64,000 bases of DNA from CBDIHP01 sp965279195 (GTDB taxonomy: Bacteria > Planctomycetota > Planctomycetia > Isosphaerales > Isosphaeraceae). Under the pieces are notes generated by a model. That model was not told where the DNA came from, did no database searches, and was given only the letters and a program-made list of their open reading frames with translations. The translations under genes and the position numbers were made by a program. This document shows, in pieces, positions 6,740-16,287 of this stretch (its first letter is position 1; every line of letters begins with the position of its first letter). Where the stretch lies: positions 1 through 64,000 of the forward strand of contig CBDIHP010000021.1 of NCBI GenBank assembly GCA_965279195.1, read 5' to 3'.

Positions 6740-8296
6740 TCAGCGGGCGAACTCGACGTTGCGGGTCTCGCGGATGACCGTCACCTTGACCTCGCCGGGG
6801 TAGGTGAGCTGCTCCTGGACGGCCGAGGCGATGTCGCGGCAGAGCCGGGCGGCGAGCTCGTCTGTGAGGCGGTGGCTGTCGGCGATGACCCGGATCTCCC
6901 GGCCTGCCTGGATCGCGTACGCCTGCTCGACGCCGGGGAAGCCGCACGCGACGGCCTCGAGCTCTTCGAGGCGACGGACGTACTTCTCCAGGGTCTCGCG
7001 GCGGGCCCCCGGCCGGCTGGCGCTGATGGCGTCGGCGGCGGCGACGAGGACCGTGTAGGGCGTCTCGGGCCGGAGGTCGTCGTGGTGGCCGAGCGCGGCG
7101 TGGACGACTTCCCGGCATTCCCCGTACCGCTTGGTCAGCTCGGCCCCGATCACCGGGTGGCCGCCCTCCATCTCGTGGTCCGCCGCCTTGCCGATGTCGT
7201 GCAGGAGCCCGCATCGCCTGCCCAGCGGACCGTCGAGGCCCACTTCCTCGGCCATCATGCCCGTGAGATAGGCGACTTCCAGCGAGTGCTGGAGCACGTT
7301 CTGGGAGTAGCTCGTGCGGAACTTGAGCCGGCCGAGGAGATCGAGGAGCTTGTCGTGCAGGCCGGGGACGTTCGCCTCCTGGGCCGCCGCGCGGCCGAGC
7401 TGGCGGATGTGCCGCTCCATCTCCTGCTGGGTCTCGGCGACGATCTCCTCGATCCGCGTCGGGTGGATCCGGCCGTCGTTGATGAGCTTTTCGAGGGCGA
7501 GCTTGGCGGTCTCGCGGCGGATGTTGTCGAAGGCCGAGACGATGACGATGCCCGGCGTGTCGTCGACGATGACGTCGACGCCGGTGGCCTTCTCGAAGGC
7601 CCGGATGTTCCGGCCTTCGCGGCCGATGATCCGGCCCTTCATGTCGTCGCTGGGGATGTCGACCGTGCTGACGGTGGTCTCGGCGGTGTGGCCGGCGGCG
7701 TAGCGCTGGATGGCCGTGGCGAGGATCTGCCGGGCCTTGGTCTGGCTCGTCTCGCGCAACTCCTGCTCATACTTGAGGATCAGGCCGCCGACCTCGTGGC
7801 TGAGCTCGTCCTTGAGTCGGCCGAGCAGCAGGTCGCGGGCCTCCTCGGGGCCGAGCCGGGCGAGGCGGTGGAGCTGGTCCTTCTGGTCGGCGAGGATCTG
7901 CTTGACCTCGGCGTTCTTGCGGCTGAGGTCTTCCTGCTGCTCGGCCAGGAAGCGCTGGACGCTCTCGAACTCGCGTTCCTTGCGGTTGATGTGTTCGAGC
8001 TTCTGGTCGAGGAGGTCGCCGCGCTTGTCGAGGCGGCGTTCCTGGTCGCGGATCTCCTTGCGGGCGGCGTCGATCTCGCGGTCGACGGCCTCCTTGCGGC
8101 GGAGGCTCTCCTCCTTGGAGGTGAGATCGGCCTCCTTGCGGATGGTCTCGGCTTCGCGTTTGGCGTTGTGGAGGATGTCTTCGGAGAGGGCCCAGGCGGT
8201 CTTCGCCTTGGACCTGGCGTAGAGGTGGAGTCCCCCCGCGCCGAGGCCTCCGCCGAGGAGAAAGAGGATCGGTCCGACGATATATGCCCCGTCCAC
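6740..8296 (-). CDS. rny: ribonuclease Y
   Basis: A 518-residue membrane-anchored endoribonuclease that starts mRNA decay. In order: an N-terminal membrane helix (about residues 5-25), a long charged coiled coil (about 35-200), a KH RNA-binding domain with GRIIGREGRNIRAF near 219-232, and an HD domain with the metal motif LHDIGKAADHE near 364. Length and layout match the family (about 515-520). The start is GTG 8296, with GAGGAAAGG upstream. The downstream partner is ymdB. A candidate promoter at 8999-9026 could drive it through the small upstream frame. Confidence 0.95.
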   Translation of the reverse strand: MDGAYIVGPILFLLGGGLGAGGLHLYARSKAKTAWALSEDILHNAKREAETIRKEADLTSKEESLRRKEAVDREIDAARKEIRDQERRLDKRGDLLDQKLEHINRKEREFESVQRFLAEQQEDLSRKNAEVKQILADQKDQLHRLARLGPEEARDLLLGRLKDELSHEVGGLILKYEQELRETSQTKARQILATAIQRYAAGHTAETTVSTVDIPSDDMKGRIIGREGRNIRAFEKATGVDVIVDDTPGIVIVSAFDNIRRETAKLALEKLINDGRIHPTRIEEIVAETQQEMERHIRQLGRAAAQEANVPGLHDKLLDLLGRLKFRTSYSQNVLQHSLEVAYLTGMMAEEVGLDGPLGRRCGLLHDIGKAADHEMEGGHPVIGAELTKRYGECREVVHAALGHHDDLRPETPYTVLVAAADAISASRPGARRETLEKYVRRLEELEAVACGFPGVEQAYAIQAGREIRVIADSHRLTDELAARLCRDIASAVQEQLTYPGEVKVTVIRETRNVEFAR

Positions 8297-8443
8297 GACG
8301 AAATCTGCCTTTCCTCGATCGCGGCGGCGTCCGGAGCCTGGACGTCGGATCGGGGGCCGCCGGATTTCTCGGGGCGGCGCGGGATCCGGTCGTCGGGTCG
8401 GGCACGAATCGGGGCGATGCGGAGCGGAGCGGGTGGGCCCGGG

Positions 8444-8782
8444 TCAAGTGCCCCGATACCGCCCCCGCGCGGGGGGGAGTGTCGGGGGATCGTCGGCCCG
8501 CCGCGCGAGGCGGCGCCGAGCGGTCTGCCGGGCGTTCGGATTCGCCACGACCGGGATCAGGCCCATCGCCTGACGGCGGGGGTCGAGCAACCGGGCGGGG
8601 ATCATCCGGCGGAGAACGGCGTCCCAGTGCCTCGTGGCGCGGTCGAACCCGGCCGACAGCCGGATCGCGCGCTGGCCCAGCGGCCGCGCGGCGGCCGTCC
8701 AGACACCCAGGAGGACAGAGAGGACCCAGTTCAGCACGCCCGGATTCCTTGGAAGGGGGAGGTCACCCGTCGTTTCCGGCAT
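8444..8782 (-). CDS. possible small basic protein, unknown
   Basis: An open frame of 112 residues upstream of rny on the same strand, starting at ATG 8782. It has a short hydrophobic stretch VLNWVLSVLLGVWTAAA near residues 15-30 and then an Arg-rich tail. No family is recognised. Without it the gap from 8297 to 9047 would be empty, and codon choice is compatible with coding, but GC-rich DNA often gives such frames by chance. Confidence 0.35.
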   Translation of the reverse strand: MPETTGDLPLPRNPGVLNWVLSVLLGVWTAAARPLGQRAIRLSAGFDRATRHWDAVLRRMIPARLLDPRRQAMGLIPVVANPNARQTARRRLARRADDPPTLPPARGRYRGT

Positions 8783-8998
8783 CGGCCAGCCGCTCGTCGG
8801 TCGGCCCGCGATCGATCCGCCGGGTCGAGCCCGTCGACGATCCCGAGCCGGCCCGCTCCGGGGTGGGCCGTGCGATCTCAAAGTCAGTCTAGATTGGGAG
8901 TGAGTCGCCCGCGAGTCCGCCGCCCGACGTGTGTCGATGGGCGGCCGCTTCGCGTGCGGTTCCGGAAATCCTCGCCAGGGTTGACGAAAGATTTTTCC

Positions 8999-9026
8999 AT
9001 CCTACCAGAACCGGAGGGGGGGTCAA
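8999..9026 (-). promoter_or_regulatory. candidate sigma-70 promoter toward rny-ymdB
   Basis: On the minus strand TTGACC (9026-9021) and TAGGAT (9004-8999) are separated by 16 bases, in a locally AT-richer stretch between prpB and the small frame. It points toward rny-ymdB, about 700 bases away, with the small frame in between. Confidence 0.35.
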
Positions 9027-9047
9027 CGACCGGCCCCCGGCGACTTT

Positions 9048-9938
9048 TCAGGACCCGGGACGCCCGCCCTCGCCGAAGTAGGCCCGATCCCTCGCGTCCC
9101 AGTCGTCATACCCGAGCAGCCCATACAGCTCCGCCCGGGTCTGCATCCGGCCGAGCTGAGACCGCTGGGACCCCTCGGACTTCAACGCCCGGAGGGTCTC
9201 CTCGGTCGCCTTCATGGCGGCGCGGAAGGCGGTGAGCGGATACAGGACGGCCCGGTATCCCAGGCGGGCGAGGTCGTCGAAGTCGATCAGGGGCCCTCGG
9301 CCAAACTCGGTCATGTTGGCGAGCAGCGGGGCCTGGACTTCCTGGGCGAACCGGGCGAATTCCTCGGCGGACTCCATCGCCTCGGGGAAGATCATGTCGG
9401 CCCCGGCCTCGAGGTAGAGACGGGCCCTGGCGACGGCCGCGTCGAACCCCTCGACCGAGCGCGCGTCGGTCCGGGCGACGACCACGAAGTCGGGGTCCCG
9501 GCGCGACGCCACCGCGGCCCGGACCTTGGCGGCCATCGACCCGGCCGGGATCAGCCCCTTTCCGGTCAGGTGCCCGCAGCGTTTGGGTAGGATCTGATCT
9601 TCCAGGTGCAACCCGGCCGCGCCGGCCTGCTCGTAGAGCCGGACGGTCCGCTCGACATTGATGGCCTCGCCGAAGCCGGTGTCGGCGTCGCAGAGCAGGG
9701 GGAGCGACGTGGCCCGCGCGAGCACGGCGGCCTGGTCCGCGAACTCGGTGGCGCTCAGGAGCCCGATGTCGGGCAGCCCCGCCCAGCCCGCCGAGAGCGC
9801 GCCGCCCGAGAGATACACGGCCTCGAACCCGAGCCGCTCGGCCAGCCGGGCGGTCAAGGCGTTGAAGGCGCCCGGTAGCATGATCGGGCTCTTGTTGTAC
9901 GCGGCGCGGAGTCGCGCGCCGGGGGAAGGGCTGGGCAT
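9048..9938 (-). CDS. prpB: methylisocitrate lyase / PEP mutase family protein
   Basis: A 296-residue TIM-barrel enzyme of the isocitrate lyase superfamily. The signature KRCGH is present at about residue 118, with the catalytic Cys, and the N-terminal region LPGAFNALTARLAERLGFEAVYLSG is typical of 2-methylisocitrate lyase. That enzyme splits 2-methylisocitrate to pyruvate and succinate in propionate breakdown. CDADTGFG carries the magnesium ligands. A prpD-like gene lies at 16288-17652, which supports the methylcitrate pathway, although no methylcitrate synthase is in the window. Related oxaloacetate or dimethylmalate lyases cannot be excluded. It is divergent from the glycosyltransferase at 10176. 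Confidence 0.85.
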   Translation of the reverse strand: MPSPSPGARLRAAYNKSPIMLPGAFNALTARLAERLGFEAVYLSGGALSAGWAGLPDIGLLSATEFADQAAVLARATSLPLLCDADTGFGEAINVERTVRLYEQAGAAGLHLEDQILPKRCGHLTGKGLIPAGSMAAKVRAAVASRRDPDFVVVARTDARSVEGFDAAVARARLYLEAGADMIFPEAMESAEEFARFAQEVQAPLLANMTEFGRGPLIDFDDLARLGYRAVLYPLTAFRAAMKATEETLRALKSEGSQRSQLGRMQTRAELYGLLGYDDWDARDRAYFGEGGRPGS

Positions 9939-10045
9939 GGGTGACCATCCCGGGTGGGTCGTCGTGGGTCGATCGGTCCGCAGCCGCGATCGTAGCCGGG
10001 AAATCGATCGGAGTCAGCGGCATGGGACTCCATGACGAATTGGCA

Positions 10046-10074
10046 TTGACCCTTCGGAAATACCGGGCTACTTT
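10046..10074 (+). promoter_or_regulatory. candidate sigma-70 promoter for glycosyltransferase gene
   Basis: TTGACC (10046-10051), a 17-base spacer, then TACTTT (10069-10074), about 100 bases before ATG 10176 in the gap between divergent prpB and the glycosyltransferase gene. Confidence 0.45.
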
Positions 10075-10175
10075 CCCCGCAAACCCCGGCCCACGGCGGC
10101 ATTCCCGCGCGGACTTCCCGAAGGATCGGGACGTCCTCCGCCCCCTCGAACGGCCCTTGTTGCGAGAGACCACGG

Positions 10176-11867
10176 ATGGCCCCAGCAACCCTCCCGGGAC
10201 GACTCAACCGGACCCAGGTCTCCGACCGCCCCATCGCGTTCCTGGTGAGCACGACCGGCTGCGCCCGCGTGATCAAGGGGACGCTGGGTTCGGCCGCCTA
10301 CTCGTACGCGTTCGTGCTGGAGGGGCTCGCCCCGGCGCTCGAAGCCCTCGGGAAGTGGCAGCTTGTGGACCACCCCGAGAGCAGCCTCGCCTACCAGGCG
10401 ATGAAGGCCGAGCAGGAGGGTTACCGGCCGGTGCACCTGGCCCTGCACCCGCCGCAGGACGCCTACCTGTCGCCGGTCGTGCCGAACATCCTGTTCCCGT
10501 TCTGGGAGTTCCCGCACCTGCCGGACCGCGAGTTCGGCTTCGACACCCGCCAGAACTGGGTCCGGATCAGCAACCGGGCCGACCTGATCATCGCCGCCTG
10601 CGAGTTCACGGCGAAGGCGTTCCGTGAGGCGAACATCAAGGCGCCCGTCGCGGTCGTCACGGTCCCGTTGAAGTCGTTTTATTTCGACATCCCCGCATGG
10701 GATCCGAAGCACTCGTGGACCCACACCTGCCGGCACCACGTCTGGGGCGAGCCGCTCCGACCGGATGACGACGGCCCGACCGAGGTGAGCGTGGTCCGCG
10801 ACGAGCCGGCCGCCGAGCCCGAGCCGCCGGCGCCGGAACCCCGACCGGGCCTGAAGCGTCGGGCCTATGAGACCGGCCGCAAGGGCTTCCGCAAGGTCCT
10901 GCCGTATCTGCCGCCGAAGATGCGGGTCAAGGTTACGCGGGCCAAGCACCTGGCGCTCAAGATCGCCGGCCGGGATCCGCTGCTTCGACCCACGCCGGAG
11001 GGGCCGCTCGGGCCCGGCAAGATCGCGTTCTTCGCCGCCCGGCGGGTCTATCGCCGGTCGATCAAGCCGTGGCTCAGCCACGAGGCGATCGTGCGGATCC
11101 GCGACACCAAGCTGCGATTCTACAGGCTCGTCGGCAAGCGCCCGCCGGACCAGCCGATCAACCTGCTGCCGACGCACGACCTCACGCTCAAGGGGATCGT
11201 GTTCACGAGCATCTTCAACCTCGGCGACCGCAGGAAGAACGAGCAGGATCTCCTCTCGGCCTTCCTGATGGCGTTCAAGGACCGGCCCGACGTCACGCTG
11301 GTGATCAAGCTGGCCACGAACCCCCAGCGCGAGCCGATCGAGGTGCCGATCCTGGCCCACATGTACCACTCGCTGGGGATCCAGCACCGCTGCCGCGTCG
11401 TGGTGATCACCTCGTTCCTCACCGACGAGCAGATGGCCGAGCTGACCCGGGTCACGACCTTCTACGTGAACATGAGCAAGGCCGAGGGGGCCTGCCTGCC
11501 GCTCCAGCAGTCGCTGGCCGCGGGGCGGCCGTCGATCGCCCCCGACCACACGGCGATGGCCGACTTCATGGACGACAAGGTCGGCTTCGTGATCCGCTCG
11601 CACCCCGAGCCGACCTACTGGCCCCACGACCCCGAGAAGCGGACCGAGACCTACTGGCAGCGGATCGTCTGGTCGGACCTCCGCGACCACCTGATCGCCG
11701 CCGCCGACCTCGCCGAGAACGACCCGGACCGCTATCAGGAGATGGCCCGGACCGCCCGGGAACGGCTGCGGGAATACGCCGGCCCCGAGTCGAGCCTCGA
11801 GGCGCTACGAGAGGCGGTCCGCCAGCTCCCGGACGTCGAGACCGGCCGATTCTCCTGGGCGTCCTGA
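10176..11867 (+). CDS. glycosyltransferase (GT-B fold, GT4-like)
   Basis: A 563-residue protein. The N-terminal half shows RPIAFLVSTTGCARVIKGTL and IIAACEFTAKAFREANI, as in GT-B proteins. A Pro/Glu-rich linker sits around residues 205-230. The C-terminal half holds the donor-binding domain: GIVFTSIFNLGDRRKNEQDL, FYVNMSKAEGACLPLQQSLAAGRPSIAP (the E-x7-E-like region) and a following helix. It probably transfers a sugar to a cell-surface polysaccharide in the cytoplasm. The second glycosyltransferase follows after 77 bases on the same strand, so the two likely form an operon. Donor and acceptor are unknown. Confidence 0.75.
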   Translation: MAPATLPGRLNRTQVSDRPIAFLVSTTGCARVIKGTLGSAAYSYAFVLEGLAPALEALGKWQLVDHPESSLAYQAMKAEQEGYRPVHLALHPPQDAYLSPVVPNILFPFWEFPHLPDREFGFDTRQNWVRISNRADLIIAACEFTAKAFREANIKAPVAVVTVPLKSFYFDIPAWDPKHSWTHTCRHHVWGEPLRPDDDGPTEVSVVRDEPAAEPEPPAPEPRPGLKRRAYETGRKGFRKVLPYLPPKMRVKVTRAKHLALKIAGRDPLLRPTPEGPLGPGKIAFFAARRVYRRSIKPWLSHEAIVRIRDTKLRFYRLVGKRPPDQPINLLPTHDLTLKGIVFTSIFNLGDRRKNEQDLLSAFLMAFKDRPDVTLVIKLATNPQREPIEVPILAHMYHSLGIQHRCRVVVITSFLTDEQMAELTRVTTFYVNMSKAEGACLPLQQSLAAGRPSIAPDHTAMADFMDDKVGFVIRSHPEPTYWPHDPEKRTETYWQRIVWSDLRDHLIAAADLAENDPDRYQEMARTARERLREYAGPESSLEALREAVRQLPDVETGRFSWAS

Positions 11868-11944
11868 CGCCGCCAGCGACGTCCCGACGCGTGACATCCA
11901 AGGACTGGATCCTACCACCCGACACCTCGACGGCAGGGAAGCCC

Positions 11945-13081
11945 ATGAGCCCGCAACTCCTCCCCGGGGATTCGAACGCTCCGGTCTATTTCGATGCGAA
12001 CCCCCTCTCGGATCACCACCTGACCGGGATCGGCCGCTACACCGCGAGGCTGGCGCTGGCGATGGCCGCGCACCGGCCGTTGCGGTTCTTCTTCCCCAAT
12101 AGCCACGAGGTGATCGTCCCGCCGGACAAGATCTCGTGGTCGCCCGACCAGGACCTCGGCACCTGGGCCCGCGCCCTGATGCAGGGCGGCCGCGCCCCGC
12201 TCGGCACGCCGCCGAAGGGGAGCGTCTGCGTCTACTGCCTGCTCCGGCCCGAGGAGCGGATGTTCGACCACGAGGTCTCGGTCCTCCACGACCTCACCCC
12301 GGGGCTCCTGCCGCACACCCACGCCGAGAGCACGCGCGGGATGTTCAACGGCTTCTGGGCCAAGACGCTGCCGTCCTCGGACATCGCCCTCTGCGTGTCG
12401 CACTCGACGGCGGCCGACGCCTCCTGGCTCTCGGCGATCGACCCGAATCGGCTCGTGGTCGCCCACTCCGGCCCGAGCCTCTGCGTCGGCAAGCACGGCC
12501 ACCCCCGGAAGGTGAAGAAGCGGCCGGAGATCGGCCTGGTGGTCTCGACCATCGAGCCGAGGAAGAACCCGGAATTCCTCTTCAAGTGGTTCCACGAGAG
12601 CACGGCCCTGCCGGACAACGCCGAGCTGTGGTGGGTCGGCGCGCTGGGCTGGATCCTCTCGAAGGAAGATATGAAGAGGTTCCAGAAATCGAGCCGGCGG
12701 AAGATCCGCTTCCTGGGCAAGGTCTCCGACGCCAGGCTCTGCAAGCTGTATCAGCAGGCGGGCTGGTCGATCTACCCCTCGCTCTATGAAGGCTTCGGCT
12801 TCCCCGTGCTCGACTCGCTGCGGCACGGCACGCCCGTGCTCACGAGCATGAACAGCTCCCTGCGCGAGTTCGCCCACAAGGGTGTCTACTTCCTCGACCC
12901 CTACGACGCCTCGACCGTGGACGACGCCTGGAGGCAGCTGCAGGCCAACGGCCCGGGGGTCGTCGAACGCGAGGAACTCGAACGGCTCTACTCCTGGGAC
13001 AACGTCGCCCGCACGCTCCTGAAGAGCGTCGAGCCGAAGCCCGCGGCCGAGGAAGATCCCGCCGCCTCCGCCGCCGCCTGA
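11945..13081 (+). CDS. glycosyltransferase family 4 protein
   Basis: A 378-residue GT-B glycosyltransferase. N-terminal domain: VYFDANPLSDHHLTGIGRYTARLA. C-terminal donor domain: GLVVSTIEPRKNPEFLF, then IRFLGKVSDARLCKLYQQAG and YPSLYEGFGFPVLDSLRHGTPVLTS, the classical EGFGxPxxE/D nucleotide-sugar site. ATG 11945 fits the start of homology. It probably adds one sugar to an exported glycan, together with the gene upstream. A perfect 14-base-pair hairpin follows the stop. Confidence 0.88.
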   Translation: MSPQLLPGDSNAPVYFDANPLSDHHLTGIGRYTARLALAMAAHRPLRFFFPNSHEVIVPPDKISWSPDQDLGTWARALMQGGRAPLGTPPKGSVCVYCLLRPEERMFDHEVSVLHDLTPGLLPHTHAESTRGMFNGFWAKTLPSSDIALCVSHSTAADASWLSAIDPNRLVVAHSGPSLCVGKHGHPRKVKKRPEIGLVVSTIEPRKNPEFLFKWFHESTALPDNAELWWVGALGWILSKEDMKRFQKSSRRKIRFLGKVSDARLCKLYQQAGWSIYPSLYEGFGFPVLDSLRHGTPVLTSMNSSLREFAHKGVYFLDPYDASTVDDAWRQLQANGPGVVEREELERLYSWDNVARTLLKSVEPKPAAEEDPAASAAA

Positions 13082-13110
13082 GACGGGGCGAACGACCCGG
13101 AAATCCGCGC

Positions 13111-13143
13111 GACCCGCCGACGTGACAGACACGTCGGCGGGTC
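13111..13143. terminator. bidirectional perfect hairpin terminator
   Basis: GACCCGCCGACGTG (13111-13124) pairs perfectly with CACGTCGGCGGGTC (13130-13143) around the 5-base loop ACAGA. It lies between the convergent ends of the GT4 gene (13081) and the FG-GAP/DUF4214 gene (13160). Confidence 0.75.
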
Positions 13144-13159
13144 GTCCTGCGCGCGGGGA

Positions 13160-16018
13160 TCAGAGCACGCGCGGTTTCGAGGTCCGGACCATCTGGCGGT
13201 TGTAGAATCCCTTGAAGTAGCTCGTGCCGGCGATGTAGCGATCCTTGCCCAGCAGCAGCGCGAGGCCCTGCTCGGGCGTGCGGGCCTTGATGAAGGCCGA
13301 GACCTCGGCGAGCAGCCTCGGGTCGGGATTGATCGCGACCTGCGTCTGATCGCGGGGGATGTTCGCCGTCCGGAGCACGCCCATGTCCTCATTGGGCAGG
13401 TACTGGAACACGAAGTCGAGTGCAAGCTTGTTGAAATACAGGTCGCTCTTGAGCAAGGCCGCCGGCACGATCGAGCGGGGCTGGCCGCCGTTGATGGCCT
13501 TGATGAAGCTGCTTACGCCCGCGTCCGAAGCCGGCAGGCCCACCCCGCCGAGGTCCGAATACACGGCGATCACGTAGTTCGTGACGTTCCCCTTCGCGCG
13601 GAAATACTCATCGCCGGAGAGGATCGTCTGGAGCAAGGTGGCGCGCGAGGCGTAGTTCTGGTTCGCGGACAACTCCGCGGCACTCGGGAGGCGCCCCAGG
13701 AGCTTCCGGAACGACTCGGTGACGAAGTTCCGGCGCGCCTCGGGCGAATTCAGGAGGTTCGCGATGAAGCCGCCGCTGTCGAAGGGGCGACCGTCGTAGG
13801 TCTTGAGGACGTTGGCGACCTCATCGCCGCTCGCCTCGCGGTTGAGCAGGTCGCGGTAGATCGTCCGAATGCGTCCGGCCAGGGGATTGGCCTGGGCGTA
13901 GTTCCCGCCGGTCACCAGGATCCGGGCATACATGGTCTCCTCGCGCTCGTTGGCGTGGAAGTCGAACGAGAGGGCAGCCTTCGATTCGTTATTGAAATTG
14001 AACGCGTTGCCGAAGGCCGCTCGGGCGAAGGCGTTCGACTGCGCCGTGATGTACTCGGGGGCGGCCAGGAAGATCCGGGCGATGTCCGTGATCGTCGTCC
14101 CGGACTTCATCCTGGCGTCCCAGCTATTGAGTTCGCCTTCGCTGGCCTCGCGGAGCAGGAGATATCGATACATGAGCTTCACCACCCCGCGCGGGGTGCC
14201 GCCGATCCGGCTGAACTCCGGTGAGGTGATGAACCCCACGGAGATGTCGCGGACGGTTCGGGTGGCGAGGGCATTAATCCAACCGGCGCGGCCCCCCGGG
14301 TCGGCGACGCGGCCGAGGAACTTCTGGTAGAGGCCGTCCACCACCCGGCCCCTCGCCTCCTGGGTGCCCGCGATGATCGAGGCGACCTGAGAGGGCGAAA
14401 GTGTGTTGTTGAGGATCAGGGCCCCCATGCTGGCCAGTTCGTTCGCCGACGGGAGACGGCCCAGGAAGCCGTTGAACGTCGAGGTGATGAACGAGTTGAC
14501 GAATGCAGACGAGTAGAGGACGGCCCGCCCCTCGGCGGTCTTGCGCTGGAGGGGCCAGGCGGGGGTGAGCGTGCTGGGGTCGAGGCTGTAGACGATGACC
14601 GAACTCGGGCGAGTGGACCGGCCACCGAGCTCCGAGACCGCAACGAGGTCGAGCCCGCCCCGGCCGTCGAAGTTCCCGATGGCGGGGGCGCCGAACCGAA
14701 ATTCCGGCAGCCCCTGCCCGGCGAGCTGGGCCGAGCCCCGGAAGATCTCGTTGCCGTTCACGTCGATCCCCACCACGAACGGGCCCGAGCTGGCGACGAT
14801 GTCGGGCGTGCCGTTGCCGTCGATGTCGGCGATGATCGGCGAGGCCGAGTCGGCGTCCGACGTGGGATAGACGTAGGGGCTCGCGATCAGGCGGCCGCCG
14901 ACGAAGGCGGGCAGCGGCTGTCCGGCGTTCGGGACCGTGGTCTGGACGACGTGCAGGTAACCGAGGCGGTCGATCGCGACGACCTCGGGCTTGCCGTCGC
15001 CGTTCATGTCGGCCACCGCGACCGGGCTGATGACCTGATGCTGCGTGGTGTTGGAGCCGGTCGTGTACGGGAATCCGGCGATGTTCTGCCCCCGGAAATC
15101 GAGCCCGTGGATCCGGTTGCCGGCGGTCAGCTCGTCCGCGGTCGCGCCGCCGTTCCGGGCGTAATTGATCCCAGTGCCGACGAAAATCTCGAGGTAACCG
15201 TCGCCGTTGACGTCGGCCAGGGTTGGGGTGGCCCAGATCGTCTCGCCGGGTAGCTCGGTCCGATACTTGAGCACGCCGGTATTCGAGAGGATGTTGACGA
15301 ATCCCCCCGGCTTGTAGAAGCCGTTGTTCGAGGAGTCGCCCCCCAGGACGACCTCGGGCTTGCCGTCGCGGTCGAGGTCGCCGATGGCCACGCCCGAGAG
15401 GATCGTGTCGTCGTTGTCCCAGGTCCAGAGCCGCTGGCCGTTGAGCTTGAAGGCGATGACCTTGTGGCTGAACGAGGTGGCGACGATCTCGGGGACCCCG
15501 TCGCCGTCGAGGTCGCCCGTGGCCAGGGGCCCGTAGACGCCCGACTGGCGGACCACGTTCAGGTCCATCGACTGCGGCCAGCCGTCGAGGAGTCGGCCCG
15601 TCTGGGCATCCCAGCCGAAGACGCGGCCGTCCTCGGTTGTGGGGCTGGCCCCCTCGTCGCGCCCCAGGGCGGCGAAGATCGCCTTCCGTCCGTTCGGCAA
15701 CGTGATGACGACCGGGGTCGACTTGATGTTCTCGCTGCCCCCTGTCTCGTAACGCATGTACGGGACCGGCTGATTATTCGCGTCCAGCTTGAACGCCATG
15801 AGCTTCGAGCCGGCGGTCGGGTTGATCAGTTCCTCCCTGCCGTCGCCGTCGAGGTCGGCAAAGATCGGCGCCGCGCCGTAGAGGGACGACTTGAACTGGC
15901 CGTTCTCGACCGGGAGAGTGAACCGCGTCAGCTCGGTCGGGGCCGCCATGCAGAGTCGCTCTTCGAGTCCTTCGAGGGGGCGGAGGCCAGATCGGCGAGG
16001 GCGGGAGGGGCGGGCCAT
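13160..16018 (-). CDS. FG-GAP/VCBS repeat and DUF4214 surface protein
   Basis: A 952-residue protein that is probably cell-surface or secreted. The N-terminus is Arg-rich and contains RPLEGLEERLCM, similar to the LEPR-XLL-type N-terminal motif of planctomycete surface proteins. Residues about 30-470 hold many calcium-binding-like D-x-D-G-D-G motifs (DLDGDGREE, DLDGDGVPE, DVNGDGYLE, DMNGDGKPE, DIDGNGTPD) spaced like FG-GAP beta-propeller blades. The C-terminal half repeats a pattern such as FLGRLPSANELASMG, FLGRVADPGGRAGW and LLGRLPSAAELS, typical of DUF4214 domains. ATG 16018 is chosen because homology begins there. Role unknown; the architecture suggests surface adhesion or scaffolding. Confidence 0.8.
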   Translation of the reverse strand: MARPSRPRRSGLRPLEGLEERLCMAAPTELTRFTLPVENGQFKSSLYGAAPIFADLDGDGREELINPTAGSKLMAFKLDANNQPVPYMRYETGGSENIKSTPVVITLPNGRKAIFAALGRDEGASPTTEDGRVFGWDAQTGRLLDGWPQSMDLNVVRQSGVYGPLATGDLDGDGVPEIVATSFSHKVIAFKLNGQRLWTWDNDDTILSGVAIGDLDRDGKPEVVLGGDSSNNGFYKPGGFVNILSNTGVLKYRTELPGETIWATPTLADVNGDGYLEIFVGTGINYARNGGATADELTAGNRIHGLDFRGQNIAGFPYTTGSNTTQHQVISPVAVADMNGDGKPEVVAIDRLGYLHVVQTTVPNAGQPLPAFVGGRLIASPYVYPTSDADSASPIIADIDGNGTPDIVASSGPFVVGIDVNGNEIFRGSAQLAGQGLPEFRFGAPAIGNFDGRGGLDLVAVSELGGRSTRPSSVIVYSLDPSTLTPAWPLQRKTAEGRAVLYSSAFVNSFITSTFNGFLGRLPSANELASMGALILNNTLSPSQVASIIAGTQEARGRVVDGLYQKFLGRVADPGGRAGWINALATRTVRDISVGFITSPEFSRIGGTPRGVVKLMYRYLLLREASEGELNSWDARMKSGTTITDIARIFLAAPEYITAQSNAFARAAFGNAFNFNNESKAALSFDFHANEREETMYARILVTGGNYAQANPLAGRIRTIYRDLLNREASGDEVANVLKTYDGRPFDSGGFIANLLNSPEARRNFVTESFRKLLGRLPSAAELSANQNYASRATLLQTILSGDEYFRAKGNVTNYVIAVYSDLGGVGLPASDAGVSSFIKAINGGQPRSIVPAALLKSDLYFNKLALDFVFQYLPNEDMGVLRTANIPRDQTQVAINPDPRLLAEVSAFIKARTPEQGLALLLGKDRYIAGTSYFKGFYNRQMVRTSKPRVL

Positions 16019-16196
16019 CGGGTGATCCTGATTCGTGGGGTGGGTTCGTGTCGGGTTCACGGCGGTCCGCGCCGACCGCATGGGAGCCCGAGGCGGACAC
16101 GCGCCGGGATTCATCCAAGTCGACCGAGGTATTTCGTTTGGGCAAGCGTCGGAGGGATGTGCGGCGGACACCAATGTGCCAGAGATTCAATGAAAT

Positions 16197-16225
16197 AGAA
16201 TAGCCCACGACGTCAGACCGGGCAA
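16197..16225 (-). promoter_or_regulatory. candidate sigma-70 promoter for the FG-GAP/DUF4214 gene
   Basis: On the minus strand TTGCCC (16225-16220) and TATTCT (16202-16197) are separated by 17 bases. It would give a leader of about 170 bases before ATG 16018. The 16019-16287 gap otherwise shows no gene. Confidence 0.35.
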
Positions 16226-16287
16226 CTTGCGGCGACCTCGCGGGGTATTTCGACAACAACGGCTGCTAACCGGCGAACTCACCCGGA

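Noticed and set aside
6461..9235. A 924-codon plus-strand frame across rny
   Set aside because: Antisense to RNase Y, with Leu/Val/Asp-rich composition and no homology.
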